The notes: generated from the sequence alone by a model not told the origin. 64,000 bases of DNA from Leifsonia sp. ALI-44-B (GCF_001984125.1 NZ_MTQL01000007.1:310001-374000), one strand, 5' to 3'. Shown: positions 34,192-43,646, counted from the first letter of the stretch. A program made the numbers and translations.

Positions 34192-36231
34192 ATGCCCTCC
34201 GATCTCATGACCGCCCCGTCCCGCCCCCTACCCGCGCTGCGGCCACTCCTTCGTCCCCCCGCATCCGAAAGCTTTCGTGGCGAACCCTTGCCTCCCCGGC
34301 GCTTCAAACGGGGCAGGCGCGTGGTCGGATGCCTGGGGCTCGTCGCCCTGGCCACCACCACGGCTGCCTCCCCGGCGGCCGCGGCGCACAGCCTCTCCGC
34401 ATCGCCGCCCACGGGCAGCACGAGGACGGCCACCCCGACGACGTTGACCGAGACGCTGCCGGGGGTGCTCGTGCAAGGAGGCATGACCAATCGGCTGAAG
34501 ACGACCCTCTTCGCCTATACGAAGCCCGGCGATACGGTGCGCGCTGCTTTCCGCCGCAGTTCGGCGCCGCAAGACTCGTGGGCGCCGTCGACGGTGACGA
34601 TCACGTCGCCGTCCGGTGTGGTCACCGACCGGCTCGCGCTCGATGCATCCACTCCGGTGACGACCATCGTGGGCTCGGAGCGCGTATCGACGGAGGAGGG
34701 CGTCTGGTCGATCGCGGTCGAAGACCGCCCGCCCGCGCCCGAGATCCGCGGCGCGAATCTCACGTGGGAGGTGGGCATCCACCGCGACGGCGCACGCGTG
34801 GCTGGTCGTGTCTTCACCGAATCGCTGGGCGTGCACACGGGCCCTCCCGCCGACATCACACTCTTCGCGCTGACGCGCACGGGCGGGCTCTATCGGCAGG
34901 TGCTTCGGGCGTACGACGGAATCGACTCCACCCTCCAGGTGACCAATAAGGGCAACACGGCGGTCGGCGATCCGCAGTGCGCGCCGACCTACCGCTCCGT
35001 CCCGATGCCGACATCGCCCGAGGGGAACGGCATCGGGCGCACGTTCCGGCAGCCATCAGACGCGACGGACTGTGCGGGCCTCGAGCGCTATCGCTTGTTC
35101 TTCGAGGCCCCCGCTGCCGACCTCCCGACGACGGCAGCCCGGTGGGCGGATGGCCGCACCTCCGACACCTGGCTCGGCGCGCGCTACTCGGCTCCGCAGG
35201 TCACGGGCCTGACGTTCGCTCGCCGAACCGCGGGCGCGAATGCCGGCGTCCTCACGGGAACCCTGCCCACGCAGCCCGGCACCGTCGACATTCAGATCGA
35301 TGCCGACGGCGACGGGCGTTTCGACGGCCCGGCCGACGTTCGCCTGAGTCGCACGGTCCCGCGCACAGGGGCGTTCACGTTCGATTGGGATGGAAAGAAC
35401 GGTGCGGGCGTCGCGACGCCCGTCACGGTGCCGGTGTCGATGCGCGCCACCTTGTCGCGCACCAACGAAGCTCACTTCCTTCGGATCGACGCCGAACGGT
35501 CGATCGGAGGGATCGAGATCGAGCGGTTGACCGGCGGAACGACAGAGCCACGATCGGTGCACTTCGACGACTCGCTGTTCGCCGCCAGCTCGGCAGCCCG
35601 GTACTCGGCGTCGACGCCGTCGACCTCCCCGGTCGGCGGCTTGGACTCTCTCGGAGGCCTGCACCGGTGGGCTCCCGACGACACGGCGGCCGACCGCAAT
35701 CCGAATATGAACAGCGGGTCGACCGGGTCATGGGGCGATCTGCGCTCGATCGACGACTGGGCATTCGGTGCCGATCGCGCCAGCGCGAATCTCGTGCTGA
35801 GCCCGGCCGATCTTCCGACTCCCACACCATCGACCGTTACAACGCCGACAGCCACGCCCACTCCGGTGCCCGTCCCCACTCCGGCGCCGAGCTCGACCCC
35901 GACGCCCGCGCCCACGCTTACCCCTGGCCCGAGCCCCACACCGACTCCCGCGCCGAGCGATAGCCCCTCGGACCGTGCGACTCCCCCGCCGGCGCCGGAA
36001 CCGGCAGGCATCCCGACGCCGCCGCCCTCGCCGGTGACGGGCCGACCGGGAGCGCCCACTCCTCCCTTGCGCACAGCGAGTTCATCCCTCGCGAACACCG
36101 GGTCGGAGTCCATTGCGATCGGAATCGGAGCGGCCGGAGCCGTGGCGCTCGGCGCGGCGGCTTTCCTCCTCAGGCGACGCAATCGCCGGGCATCGTCCGA
36201 TAAAACGACTCCCCCGACGGCGGGCGCATAG
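34192..36231 (+). CDS. Large LANTG-anchored surface protein
   Basis: Predicted wall-anchored protein of 679 aa, function unknown. A long N-terminus with a signal region (hydrophobic about 40-65, ending SPAAAA) leads to beta-rich domains. A segment with [17 protein letters not shown] and [12 protein letters not shown] (about 365-410) looks like a Ca-binding or Ig-like fold. A Pro/Thr/Ser stalk covers about 545-630. The sorting motif is LANTG at 633-637, followed by a hydrophobic helix and LLRRRNRR. The LAxTG form is preferred by class E sortases in Actinobacteria. The long N-terminus is unusual; an alternative start is the ATG at 34207. Confidence 0.8.
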   Translation: MPSDLMTAPSRPLPALRPLLRPPASESFRGEPLPPRRFKRGRRVVGCLGLVALATTTAASPAAAAHSLSASPPTGSTRTATPTTLTETLPGVLVQGGMTNRLKTTLFAYTKPGDTVRAAFRRSSAPQDSWAPSTVTITSPSGVVTDRLALDASTPVTTIVGSERVSTEEGVWSIAVEDRPPAPEIRGANLTWEVGIHRDGARVAGRVFTESLGVHTGPPADITLFALTRTGGLYRQVLRAYDGIDSTLQVTNKGNTAVGDPQCAPTYRSVPMPTSPEGNGIGRTFRQPSDATDCAGLERYRLFFEAPAADLPTTAARWADGRTSDTWLGARYSAPQVTGLTFARRTAGANAGVLTGTLPTQPGTVDIQIDADGDGRFDGPADVRLSRTVPRTGAFTFDWDGKNGAGVATPVTVPVSMRATLSRTNEAHFLRIDAERSIGGIEIERLTGGTTEPRSVHFDDSLFAASSAARYSASTPSTSPVGGLDSLGGLHRWAPDDTAADRNPNMNSGSTGSWGDLRSIDDWAFGADRASANLVLSPADLPTPTPSTVTTPTATPTPVPVPTPAPSSTPTPAPTLTPGPSPTPTPAPSDSPSDRATPPPAPEPAGIPTPPPSPVTGRPGAPTPPLRTASSSLANTGSESIAIGIGAAGAVALGAAAFLLRRRNRRASSDKTTPPTAGA

Positions 36232-36330
36232 TCGGTCCGCGAACGCGTGAACATCTCTGCCGGTCACCCGCGACCCGCTTGAAACATACGGGTACGGGCA
36301 GGCCGCGCGAGCGAGACGTGCGGGCAGGGT

Positions 36331-36366
36331 GTGCGGGGGCGGCGGGACAACCCGTCGGCCCCGCAC
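36331..36366 (+). terminator. Long hairpin after the LANTG protein gene
   Basis: GTGCGGGGGCGGCGGG pairs with CCCGTCGGCCCCGCAC around an ACAA loop: 16 nt per arm with one mismatch and one G-U pair. It lies 100 bases past the stop. Nothing else is clear in 36232-36434. Confidence 0.65.
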
Positions 36367-36422
36367 CCGGCCGGGCTGCAACCCGAGTCCGCCGGCGCAG
36401 CCAGGGCACGGTCGGCATCGGC

Positions 36423-36428
36423 TACTCT
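36423..36428 (+). promoter_or_regulatory. nucS: Leaderless -10 element (TACTCT) for nucS
   Basis: TACTCT, 6 nt (cgatgg), GTG at 36435. Confidence 0.5.
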
Positions 36429-36434
36429 CGATGG

Positions 36435-37130
36435 GTGCGACTGGTTATTGCGAAATGCTCCGTGGACTACGCCGGCCGACTCTCGGCCCACCTGCCTCTG
36501 GCAACCCGGCTGCTCATGTTGAAGAGCGACGGGAGCGTCCTCATCCACTCCGACGGCGGCAGCTACAAACCGCTCAACTGGATGAGCCCGCCGTGCACCC
36601 TGACCGTTGCCGAACCCGAGCCCGAACAGGCCGAGGCCGGTATCACGCAGGTGTGGAAAGTGACGCACGCCAAGACCGCCGACCTGCTCGTGGTGTCGAT
36701 CTACGACGTGCTGCACGACTCCGCGCACGACTTGGGCGTTGACCCCGGGCTGCAGAAGGACGGCGTCGAAGCGCACCTGCAGAAGCTGCTCGCCGAGCAG
36801 GTCGAGCTACTGGGCGACGGGCACACCCTCGTGCGCCGCGAATACATGACCGCCATCGGGCCCGTCGACATCCTGGCCCGAGACGCTGGCGGCAAGTCGG
36901 TGGCCGTCGAGCTGAAGCGGCGCGGCGACATCGACGGCGTTGAACAGCTCACGCGTTACCTGGAGCTCATGAACCGCGACCCGCACCTCGCCCCCGTCAC
37001 GGGCGTGTTCGCGGCACAGGAGATCAAACCGCAGGCGCGCACCCTGGCCGAAGACCGCGGCATCCGCTGCCTCGTGCTCGACTACGACGCCATGCGCGGG
37101 ATCGACGACGGCCACAGCCGCCTGTTCTAG
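36435..37130 (+). CDS. nucS: Endonuclease NucS (mismatch-specific)
   Basis: Cuts both strands at base mismatches and replaces MutS/MutL in Actinobacteria. The 231-aa protein has the N-terminal dimerisation domain ([30 protein letters not shown]) and a RecB-like nuclease domain. The nuclease residues are Asp145 ([10 protein letters not shown]), Glu159 and Lys161 (VAVELKRRG), and Gln171 (EQLTRYLE). Length and motifs match mycobacterial NucS. The GTG at 36435 gives the conserved N-terminus and follows TACTCT by 6 nt. It is probably monocistronic. Confidence 0.95.
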   Translation: MRLVIAKCSVDYAGRLSAHLPLATRLLMLKSDGSVLIHSDGGSYKPLNWMSPPCTLTVAEPEPEQAEAGITQVWKVTHAKTADLLVVSIYDVLHDSAHDLGVDPGLQKDGVEAHLQKLLAEQVELLGDGHTLVRREYMTAIGPVDILARDAGGKSVAVELKRRGDIDGVEQLTRYLELMNRDPHLAPVTGVFAAQEIKPQARTLAEDRGIRCLVLDYDAMRGIDDGHSRLF

Positions 37131-37161
37131 GCGATCACGGGCCGACCGCTGACAGATCGCC
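37130..37161 (+). terminator. Inverted repeat at the end of nucS
   Basis: GGCGATC and GATCGCC arms are separated by 18 nt, starting at the last base of the nucS stop codon. Confidence 0.35.
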
Positions 37162-37233
37162 GGTGAAGCACGGGCCCTATGACCACGCTCTCACCGTTCT
37201 CCCGCGTGGCAACGACTGTTCACCAGAGCGGGC

Positions 37234-37239
37234 TAGCAT
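37234..37239 (+). promoter_or_regulatory. Leaderless -10 element (TAGCAT) for the HAD gene
   Basis: TAGCAT, 7 nt (ggatgac), GTG at 37247. It overlaps an ATG at 37238 and argues that the GTG is the true start. Confidence 0.45.
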
Positions 37240-37246
37240 GGATGAC

Positions 37247-37927
37247 GTGACAATCGAATCCCCGGTCCTGACCCGAAACTGGACATGCATCCTGTTCGAC
37301 CTCGACGGCACCATCGTCGACTCCGCACCCGGCATCACCGGACGACTCGCCAGCACGCTCACTGAGCTCGGCCTGCCCGTGCCCAGCCAGCAAGAACTGC
37401 TGCGCTACGTGGGCCCGCCCATACTCGACTCCTTCCGCGACTTCGCCGGGCTCGACCCCGAACAATCGCAAGAAGCGCTCACCATCTACCGCCGTCAGGT
37501 CGCCGAAGTCGGCGCCGCCCACGACAGCGCCATCTTCCCCGGCATCAGCGGGTTGCTCACCAGCCTGAAGAACGCCGGCATCCCCCTGGCCCTCGCCACC
37601 AGCAAACCCGAATCGCAAGCCCTCGTGATCCTCGAACACTACGGACTCACCGACAAATTCGACGTCATCACCGGCGCCAGCGAAGACGAAGTGCGCAGCG
37701 CCAAAGCCGACGTCGTCGCCGAAGCCGTGCGCCGCCTCACCGACAAAGGCATCGACCTCAGCCAGACCATCATGGTCGGCGACCGACACCACGACGTCAC
37801 CGGGGCCGCCGCCCACGGCATCCCCACCGTGCTCGTCGAATGGGGCTACGGCTCACCCGCCGAAGCCGACGGCGCCATCGCCGTCGTCCACTCCGTCGAC
37901 GCGCTGCGCCAACTGCTGCTCGGCTGA
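37247..37927 (+). CDS. HAD-family phosphatase (phosphoglycolate phosphatase-like)
   Basis: Predicted phosphatase of small phosphorylated metabolites, 226 aa. HAD motif I is FDLDGTIVDS with the nucleophile Asp, motif II LATSKP, motif III Lys before the VVAEAVRRL helix, and motif IV MVGDRHHDVTGA. A cap domain lies between motifs I and II (YVGPPILDSFRDFAGLD). Its closest named relatives are Gph and PpaX. The start is taken at the GTG at 37247, 7 nt after TAGCAT; the ATG at 37238 adds three residues and lacks a ribosome site. GAA, CAA and AAA codons are more frequent here than in most of the window. Confidence 0.88.
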   Translation: MTIESPVLTRNWTCILFDLDGTIVDSAPGITGRLASTLTELGLPVPSQQELLRYVGPPILDSFRDFAGLDPEQSQEALTIYRRQVAEVGAAHDSAIFPGISGLLTSLKNAGIPLALATSKPESQALVILEHYGLTDKFDVITGASEDEVRSAKADVVAEAVRRLTDKGIDLSQTIMVGDRHHDVTGAAAHGIPTVLVEWGYGSPAEADGAIAVVHSVDALRQLLLG

Positions 37928-37975
37928 CACCCCGAAGCACTACCCCCGGCGCGCATGCAGCGGGAGAATGAGCTC

Positions 37976-38527
37976 ATGACCGAGACCATCCCCTCGACGA
38001 CAGCCCTGCTCGTCATCGACCTGCAAAACGACGTGCTGCCCGGATGCTTCGACACCGAACGCGTCCTGCGCAACACGCGCACGCTCATCGAACGGGCACG
38101 CGCCGAAGGAACCCCCGTCGTGTTCGTGCAACACGAAGACGCCGGCATGCCCCGCGACAGCCACGAATGGCAATTCGACCCCGCCATCGAGCCGCTCGAC
38201 GGCGAACCCCGCGTCTACAAGACCTACCGGGACTCCTTCGCCGACACCGAACTCACCAACATTCTCGACGAACTCGGAACCGAACGACTCGTCATCACGG
38301 GCGCGCAGACCGACTATTGCGTCGTCACGACCACGCTCAGCGCCTCGGGCCGCGGCTACGACACCGTGCTCGTCAGCGACGCCCACACCACGAGCGACAG
38401 CGACTACGACGGCGTCGTCACCACGGGCGAGCAGATCGTCGCCCACACCAACCAGACCATCGGCACGCTGCGCCAGCCGGGCGTCACCGTCGGCATCGCC
38501 ACCCACGACGCCGTCGCCCTGCGCTAG
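37976..38527 (+). CDS. Isochorismatase-family cysteine hydrolase
   Basis: Predicted amidase of nicotinamidase/biuret-hydrolase type, 183 aa. The catalytic triad is Asp in LVIDLQNDV, Lys in RVYKTYRDSF, and Cys in TGAQTDYCVVTT, with the cis-peptide before the TDYC turn. The substrate is uncertain. The ATG at 37976 has CGGGAGA upstream. It follows the HAD gene by 48 bases on the same strand and shares its preference for GAA/CAA codons. Zinc ligands of true nicotinamidases are not evident. Confidence 0.88.
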   Translation: MTETIPSTTALLVIDLQNDVLPGCFDTERVLRNTRTLIERARAEGTPVVFVQHEDAGMPRDSHEWQFDPAIEPLDGEPRVYKTYRDSFADTELTNILDELGTERLVITGAQTDYCVVTTTLSASGRGYDTVLVSDAHTTSDSDYDGVVTTGEQIVAHTNQTIGTLRQPGVTVGIATHDAVALR

Positions 38528-38531
38528 CGAC

Positions 38532-38537
38532 TAGCAT
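38532..38537 (+). promoter_or_regulatory. Leaderless -10 element (TAGCAT) for the SIMPL gene
   Basis: TAGCAT, 6 nt (cgccgc), ATG at 38544. It begins five bases after the stop of the isochorismatase-like gene. Confidence 0.5.
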
Positions 38538-38543
38538 CGCCGC

Positions 38544-39215
38544 ATGACCGAAACGATCATCACCGTCGAGGGTGTCTTCGAGCACCACCACCCCGCCGAA
38601 CGCGGAACCGTGAAAATGCGCGTCGGCTTCCAGGGCCCCGACCAGGCCGCCGTCGTCGCCCGCACCACCGAACTGCACGCGCGGCTGAGCGGTGACATCC
38701 GCGGCCTGCACGACGGCGCGAACGGCCCCGTCACCTGGTGGTCGACCGACCGCCTGCGCGTGTGGAACGAACGACCCTGGAATAACGAGGGCAAACAGCT
38801 GCCCCTCGTGCACCACGCCGCCATCGGCTTCGACGTGAAATTTAGCGACCTCGGGCGCCTCGCCGGCTGGGTCGAAGCGGTCTCACCCGTCGACGGCGTC
38901 ACCGTGACCAGCATCGAATGGGCGCTCACCGTGATCACGAAGAAGCGACTCACCGACGACGCCCGCGATCGGGCGGTGCGCGACGCCGTCGAGAAGGCGA
39001 ACGCCTACGCAACCAGCCTGGGGCTGACGAATGTGAGGCCCACGGCCCTCGCCGAACCGGGGATGCTGGGAGACCAGACGCAGCCGTCATCCGGCGTCAC
39101 CGCCGCGCCCCTCATGCGCGCCGCGGCCGCCACCTCGAACGCACCCACCCTCGAACTCAAACCCGAAGACATCGTCGTCGCGGCCCGCGTGCACGCCCGG
39201 TTCGCCGCGTCCTGA
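38544..39215 (+). CDS. SIMPL-domain (DUF541) protein
   Basis: Protein of 223 aa with a SIMPL domain over most of its length. Features are the opening TIITVEGVFEHHHPAERGTVKM, the middle DVKFSDLGRLAGWVEAVS with SIEWALTVITKKRLTDDARDRAV (both halves of the conserved core), and the usual ARDRAVRDAVEKANAYA helix. Family members occur in the periplasm, on the surface or in the cytoplasm; here no signal peptide is visible. Function is unknown; some are linked to oxidative stress. A dedicated leaderless promoter is likely. Confidence 0.85.
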   Translation: MTETIITVEGVFEHHHPAERGTVKMRVGFQGPDQAAVVARTTELHARLSGDIRGLHDGANGPVTWWSTDRLRVWNERPWNNEGKQLPLVHHAAIGFDVKFSDLGRLAGWVEAVSPVDGVTVTSIEWALTVITKKRLTDDARDRAVRDAVEKANAYATSLGLTNVRPTALAEPGMLGDQTQPSSGVTAAPLMRAAAATSNAPTLELKPEDIVVAARVHARFAAS

Positions 39216-39270
39216 ACTCGAGACGCCGACGCGGCCGACAGCGCGGCCGAAAACGATCGCAACCGCCGGG

Positions 39271-39374
39271 CAGGCGGATGTCAGTCCGGCGCGGGGATCA
39301 GGCCGTCAAGCGCGTCGATCGCGACAGGCAGCCGGCGGACCTCAGTCCGACGCGGGGAGCAGGCCGTCGAGCGC
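39271..39374. repeat. Imperfect direct repeat covering the 3' end of the DUF1990 gene
   Basis: Two copies of about 44-47 nt (39271-39314 and 39328-39374), near 80 percent identical. The second contains the gene's last codons; the first repeats them past the stop and would encode a similar ALDGLIPAPD end. It looks like a local duplication of the gene tail. Confidence 0.65.
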
Positions 39375-39902
39375 ACGCAGGTTCTTGCTCAGCAGGATGC
39401 TGAGGCCGAGCGCGCCGAACGGGCCTGCCGCACGCATCCACCAGGCCGCCGGCTTCCACACCACCCGGATGTCGAGGAAGACCCGGCCATCATCGTCGAG
39501 ACGGACGAGGTAGCTCTCCCAGCCGCTCTGCGGATGACCCTCGAGCGCTCCGTGGCCGAAACCGCCGATGGTCGGCTCGTCGATCACGCCGAACACGCGG
39601 CAGGCCACGCGCGGTCGGAACGGGCCGAACGGGATGCCCCAGACCGACTCGGCATCGTCGGCGACGGCATCCGGCACCTCGAGCGCGACGAAACCCGAAC
39701 CGTAGTGCACCTGCCAGTGCAGCACGAGACCGACGGCGGCCTCGAAGACGGCCCGGCCCCGCCCGATCTCGCGGCTGCGCACGGTCTCGCGGTAGCCGCT
39801 CGGCACCACACCGGCGAAGGTGGGGAAGCCCGGAAAGTTGTAGGCACGGGAAACGGCGCGGTCGTCACCGCTCACGGCATCGCCGGACTGACTGCGCGAC
39901 AT
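39342..39902 (-). CDS. DUF1990 family protein
   Basis: 186-aa protein of unknown function, matching DUF1990: YNFPGFPTFAGVVPSGYRE near the start, IGRGRAVFEAAVGLVLHWQ, and the C-terminal WKPAAWWMRAAGPFGALGLSILLSKNL (split in the family as two blocks). No signal peptide. The ATG at 39902 has GGGAGG upstream, better than two longer starts. The last 11 codons are part of a direct repeat that continues beyond the stop. It lies 38 bases past the SIP gene on the same strand, so the two may be co-transcribed. Confidence 0.85.
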   Translation of the reverse strand: MSRSQSGDAVSGDDRAVSRAYNFPGFPTFAGVVPSGYRETVRSREIGRGRAVFEAAVGLVLHWQVHYGSGFVALEVPDAVADDAESVWGIPFGPFRPRVACRVFGVIDEPTIGGFGHGALEGHPQSGWESYLVRLDDDGRVFLDIRVVWKPAAWWMRAAGPFGALGLSILLSKNLRALDGLLPASD

Positions 39903-39940
39903 CGATCGCCTCCCTGCGACCATTCCACCACGCGCCACCG

Positions 39941-40792
39941 TCACCGGGGTGTCGGCGCGGCATCCTCGTCGAAGATCACGCCGACGGGTTCGCGTTTCTC
40001 GGCCTGGAAACGGTCTTCGGTGCGGCCGTAGGCCCAGTAACCCGAGAGCGACATGTCCGCGCGGGGCACCTCGCGGGCCGCGAATACCCGCCGCAGGCCC
40101 TTCATGGCCTCGCGCTCACCGTGCGCGAAGACACTGACGCGACCGGTCGGCCAGTCGAGCGCGGCGACGGCGTCGACGAGGGCCGTCGATTCACCGGCCG
40201 GCACTCCCCCGCGCAGCAACCAGTGCAGCTCGATGCCGACAGGTGCCGTGAGGGGCAGGATGTCGCGATCGGTGTCGACCTCGATGAAGGCGTGGCCCAC
40301 GGCATCCGCGGGCATGGCCTCGAGCACGGCGCTGATGGCGGGAATGGCGGAGTCGTCCCCCGCGAGGAGGTGCCACTCGGCCGTGGCGTCGGGGTTGAAC
40401 AGACCGCCCGGGCCCGCGAAGACGAGCGTGTCGCCGGGCTGGGCCGCCGCGGCCCAGGGGCCCGCGAGACCGGCGTCGCCGTGCACCACGAAGTCGATGG
40501 CGAGCTCGCGCGCCGCCTGGTCGACCCAATGCACCGTGTAGGTGCGCGTGACCGGGCGGTCGGCCGGCTCGAGCGTCGTGCGCAACTCGGCCAAATCGTA
40601 GGGCGGTTCGAGGCCGAGCTCGGGTTTGACGAAGACGATCTTCACGTACTTGTCGGCGAAACCGTTGTCCACGAAATCGTCGAAGTTCTCGCCACCCAGG
40701 ACGACGCGCACGAGGTGCGGCGACACCCACTCGCTGCGCTGCACCTGCAGCACGCATTGCGGTTTGGGCGGGCGCGGGGAAGCAATTGTCAT
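39941..40792 (-). CDS. Siderophore-interacting protein (FAD ferric reductase)
   Basis: Reduces ferric siderophores in the cytoplasm to release iron, 283 aa. The FAD-binding region has [21 protein letters not shown] and [13 protein letters not shown] (RxYT motif). The NAD(P)-binding C-terminal part has [21 protein letters not shown] and the family end [12 protein letters not shown]. Length is typical of the ViuB/YqjH group. The ATG appears leaderless: GACAAT lies 6 nt upstream. A palindrome matching part of the DtxR/IdeR iron box overlaps the -35 position, which fits repression in iron-replete cells. Confidence 0.92.
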   Translation of the reverse strand: MTIASPRPPKPQCVLQVQRSEWVSPHLVRVVLGGENFDDFVDNGFADKYVKIVFVKPELGLEPPYDLAELRTTLEPADRPVTRTYTVHWVDQAARELAIDFVVHGDAGLAGPWAAAAQPGDTLVFAGPGGLFNPDATAEWHLLAGDDSAIPAISAVLEAMPADAVGHAFIEVDTDRDILPLTAPVGIELHWLLRGGVPAGESTALVDAVAALDWPTGRVSVFAHGEREAMKGLRRVFAAREVPRADMSLSGYWAYGRTEDRFQAEKREPVGVIFDEDAAPTPR

Positions 40793-40812
40793 AGGTCCAT
40801 TGTCTCGCAGAA

Positions 40813-40828
40813 GTTAGGGCCTCCTAAC
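40813..40828. promoter_or_regulatory. Partial DtxR/IdeR-type iron box
   Basis: GTTAGG-gcct-CCTAAC, 21 bases before the SIP gene start. It contains TTAGG-N4-CCTAA, the first 14 positions of the consensus iron box, but the full 19-bp palindrome is not present. Confidence 0.55.
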
Positions 40829-40834
40829 ACGCGA

Positions 40835-40866
40835 GAAGGGGACGGGCTGGCGAGCCCGTCCCCTTC
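40835..40866. terminator. Terminator after the amidase gene
   Basis: GAAGGGGACGGGCT and AGCCCGTCCCCTTC form a perfect 14-bp stem with a GGCG loop, 18 bases past the amidase stop. Confidence 0.85.
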
Positions 40867-40883
40867 GAACTAACGCGCCCTGA

Positions 40884-43646
40884 CTACTCCGACGCGGAGC
40901 GACGTCGGCGACGGATGAACGTCGCCGCGGCACCCGCGAACATCAGCGCAAACGCGGCCACGAACCAGGGACCGATCTCACTACCCGTGGTCGACAGCGA
41001 ACCCGAGGCGCCGGGCTTCGGCGTCGAGCCGGCGTCGGCCGGGATGTTCGGGATGGGCACGGCCGTCGCGCTCGGCTGCGGCTCGACCGGAGGCGTGGTC
41101 GGGTCGACGGGAGGCGTGGTCGGGTCGACCGGCGGAACGGGCGGCTCGGTCGGCTCGACAGGAACGGAGGGATCGAGAGCCAGGGCCGGCGCCAGGGTCG
41201 AGAGAACCTGAGCCTTCGTCTGCTGCTCGAGTGCGTAACCCATGCCGAGCACCGACGCGTCGCTCCACGAGGGGCCGACGAGCTGCATCGACATCGAGTA
41301 ACCGTGCGGGTTGAGGCCGACGGGCACGACCACGGTCGGCAGGCCGACGGTGGAAGTGAGAACGCCCGTGGCGCGGTCCGACGACAGCTGCGAGCTCGAG
41401 GCGTCGTTGTTGAACACGTCGCTGATGAAGCCCGGGTAGACGACCGCATCGACGCCCTGCTCCGCCATCCACGCATCGATGATGCGCTTGTAGTTGGTGC
41501 GGTAGTCGATGTAGGCCTGCACGTTCTCGGGCGTCATGCGGGGAGCGGTCGAGAGCGAACGCTGGTTGTAGGGCAGCACCTTGGGCGATGCGAGGAGCGC
41601 GTTGCCGTCGGCGTAGGGGAAGCCGGTCTGCTCTTCGATGTAGAGCGCCCAACCCTCCTGCGAGACGTTGCGGGCGGGGTTCGAGCCACCCGACGGCGGT
41701 GCGGGCATCTCGACGACCGTTGCACCCGCGGCGCGCAGATCGGCGAGGTGCGCGAGGGCCGCCTCGCCGGTTCCGTCATCGGCGTAGGACGACACGAACG
41801 ACGTGGGCAGGTAGCCGATGCGCTTGCCCTGCAGGGCCTGCGTGCTCAGCGCGGTCTTCCAGTCGGCGGGCTTGCGCGCGTCGGCCTGGGCCGTGAGCAT
41901 GTCGAGCGGGTCGGTTCCCGTGGTGGCGTTCAGCAGCACGGCGAGGTCGCTGACGGTGCGGGCGATGGGGCCCGCGTAGTCCTGACCCCACGTGAGCGGC
42001 ATGACACCACGGGTCGAGGCCATGCCGTCGGTTCCGCGGAACGTCGTGAGGCTCGAACCCGTGGTGGGCGCGTAGAGCGAGACACCGGTCTGGGTGCCCA
42101 TGGCGCCCGCGGCCATGCTGGTGGCGACGGCGACGGCCGAACCACCCGACGAACCGAAGGATGTCTTCGAGCCGTAGAGACCGTTCCAGACCTGGCCCCA
42201 GCCGGACTCGCTGAAGCTGCCCGAGTTGGCGAACTCGGAGAGGTTGGTCTTGCCGATGAGCACGGCGCCGGCGGCGCGCAGCTTCTCCACCTGGAACGCG
42301 TCGCTGTCGGGCTGCCAGCCCTCGAGGGCGCGGGTTCCGCCCGTGGTCGGCTGGTCCTTGGTGTCGTAGAGGTCCTTCAGGGCGATGGGCACGCCGAGCA
42401 GGTCACCGGTCGCGCCGGCGGCTCGTGCGGCATCCGCGGCCTTGGCCTGATCGAGCGCGTCGGCGGCCACGTGCAGGAACGCGTTGAAGCCGAACTGCCC
42501 GTCGTCGTAGACGTTGATGCGGTCGAGGTAGGCCTGCACGATGGCGACGGATGTGGTGCGACCCGCCGTCATATCGGCCTGCATCTCGGTGATCGTCTTG
42601 TTGACGACGTCGTAGCGCGACGTGGTGGTGGGCTTCACGGCGGCGGGCGAGGCGGGCACGTCGAGCTTCGTCGAGGGCGCGCACGCGGCGGCGTCGAAGC
42701 CCTGGATGGTGGTGAGATCCCAGTTGCTGACCGTGCAGATCTCGGCGGGCGTGAGGCCCGCGAAGTTCGGCGTAGCGGCGAGCGTCTGCAGCGTGGTGGT
42801 GGCCGAGGCCTGGGATGTCGCGGCATCCGGACCGGCGGCGCCGACGTGCACGAAGCGCGCCAACGAACGGGTCTCGCCGGGCTTCACCGTGATGGTGTTG
42901 ATGAAACCGTAGAAGTTGGCCTCGTTGCCCGCGGTGGCCATGGGGTTGGTGAACGGGCTGCGCTGCTGGTTGCCCGTGCGGTTCATGGCGCCGGCGAACG
43001 GGGCGGGGCTGCCGAGCACGACGCCGACGGGACGCTGGGTGGCCTGGGTGTTGGCGACGAGCGCCCACGAGTCGGTCGGGGCGACCGTGGTGTCGCCGTC
43101 GGCCGTCGCCCGCACGAGACCCTGGTTGGTCGTGGTGCCGTAGCCGAGCGAACCACCGAACGAGACATCCACCGTGACCGGGGCGTTCGTCGTGTTGGTG
43201 AAGGTGTCGAAGTAGCGCGCCGTGCTGTCGGCGTTGCCCATGGTGATGTCGCGCGTGATGTCGATGCCGCCGAGGTCGACCGACTGCGTGGTGTCGTAGG
43301 CGGCGCCGTCGGCCGTGGCGGTGAGCCCGAAGCCGCGCATCATCTCGCCGTTGAAGCGCGGGTTGGAGGCGCCCGTCACCGTGACGAAGATGTTGCCGAA
43401 GCCGTCGACGCGTGACTGGCTCACGGTGCGGATGCTTCCCGTGTCGAGTCCGGGAGGGGCGGCGTCGTGAATCTGCCACACCGCACCGTTGGCGGCCGTG
43501 GTGCTCGAGACGGCGGTGGCGCCCGTCGCGGGGATGATGACACCGGCGGCGAGGATGCCGACGGCGAGGGTGGCGCCGGAGCGGCGGAGCGTTCGTCTCG
43601 AGGAGCGGGCAGGGGATGAGGGGGTGGAACGATCGTCGTGTGACAT
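40884..43646 (-). CDS. Exported amidase-signature protein with LSTTG wall-sorting tail
   Basis: Predicted surface amidase of 920 aa. A signal peptide (about 20-48) is followed by a beta-rich domain of unknown family (50-330), then an amidase-signature domain (about 345-830). The triad is Lys424 (PIALKDLYD), cis-Ser500 (SSGGSA) and Ser523 (TGVSLYAP); the usual GTDTGGS reads GTQTGVS. A Pro/Thr-rich stalk (PPVDPTTPPVDPTT) leads to LSTTG at 884-888, a helix and RRRRRS, a variant sortase signal. Cytosolic amidases are about 480 aa, so the extra N-terminal domain is unusual. The start has AAAGGA upstream. Confidence 0.88.
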   Translation of the reverse strand: MSHDDRSTPSSPARSSRRTLRRSGATLAVGILAAGVIIPATGATAVSSTTAANGAVWQIHDAAPPGLDTGSIRTVSQSRVDGFGNIFVTVTGASNPRFNGEMMRGFGLTATADGAAYDTTQSVDLGGIDITRDITMGNADSTARYFDTFTNTTNAPVTVDVSFGGSLGYGTTTNQGLVRATADGDTTVAPTDSWALVANTQATQRPVGVVLGSPAPFAGAMNRTGNQQRSPFTNPMATAGNEANFYGFINTITVKPGETRSLARFVHVGAAGPDAATSQASATTTLQTLAATPNFAGLTPAEICTVSNWDLTTIQGFDAAACAPSTKLDVPASPAAVKPTTTSRYDVVNKTITEMQADMTAGRTTSVAIVQAYLDRINVYDDGQFGFNAFLHVAADALDQAKAADAARAAGATGDLLGVPIALKDLYDTKDQPTTGGTRALEGWQPDSDAFQVEKLRAAGAVLIGKTNLSEFANSGSFSESGWGQVWNGLYGSKTSFGSSGGSAVAVATSMAAGAMGTQTGVSLYAPTTGSSLTTFRGTDGMASTRGVMPLTWGQDYAGPIARTVSDLAVLLNATTGTDPLDMLTAQADARKPADWKTALSTQALQGKRIGYLPTSFVSSYADDGTGEAALAHLADLRAAGATVVEMPAPPSGGSNPARNVSQEGWALYIEEQTGFPYADGNALLASPKVLPYNQRSLSTAPRMTPENVQAYIDYRTNYKRIIDAWMAEQGVDAVVYPGFISDVFNNDASSSQLSSDRATGVLTSTVGLPTVVVPVGLNPHGYSMSMQLVGPSWSDASVLGMGYALEQQTKAQVLSTLAPALALDPSVPVEPTEPPVPPVDPTTPPVDPTTPPVEPQPSATAVPIPNIPADAGSTPKPGASGSLSTTGSEIGPWFVAAFALMFAGAAATFIRRRRRSASE

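Noticed and set aside
36232-36434. tRNA or small RNA gene before nucS
   Set aside because: No cloverleaf or CCA-type end fits; the only structure is the long terminator hairpin.
41304-43415. A 703-codon open frame on the plus strand opposite the amidase
   Set aside because: It is low-complexity Gly/Arg/Val sequence with no start signal, and the opposite strand encodes a well-marked amidase.
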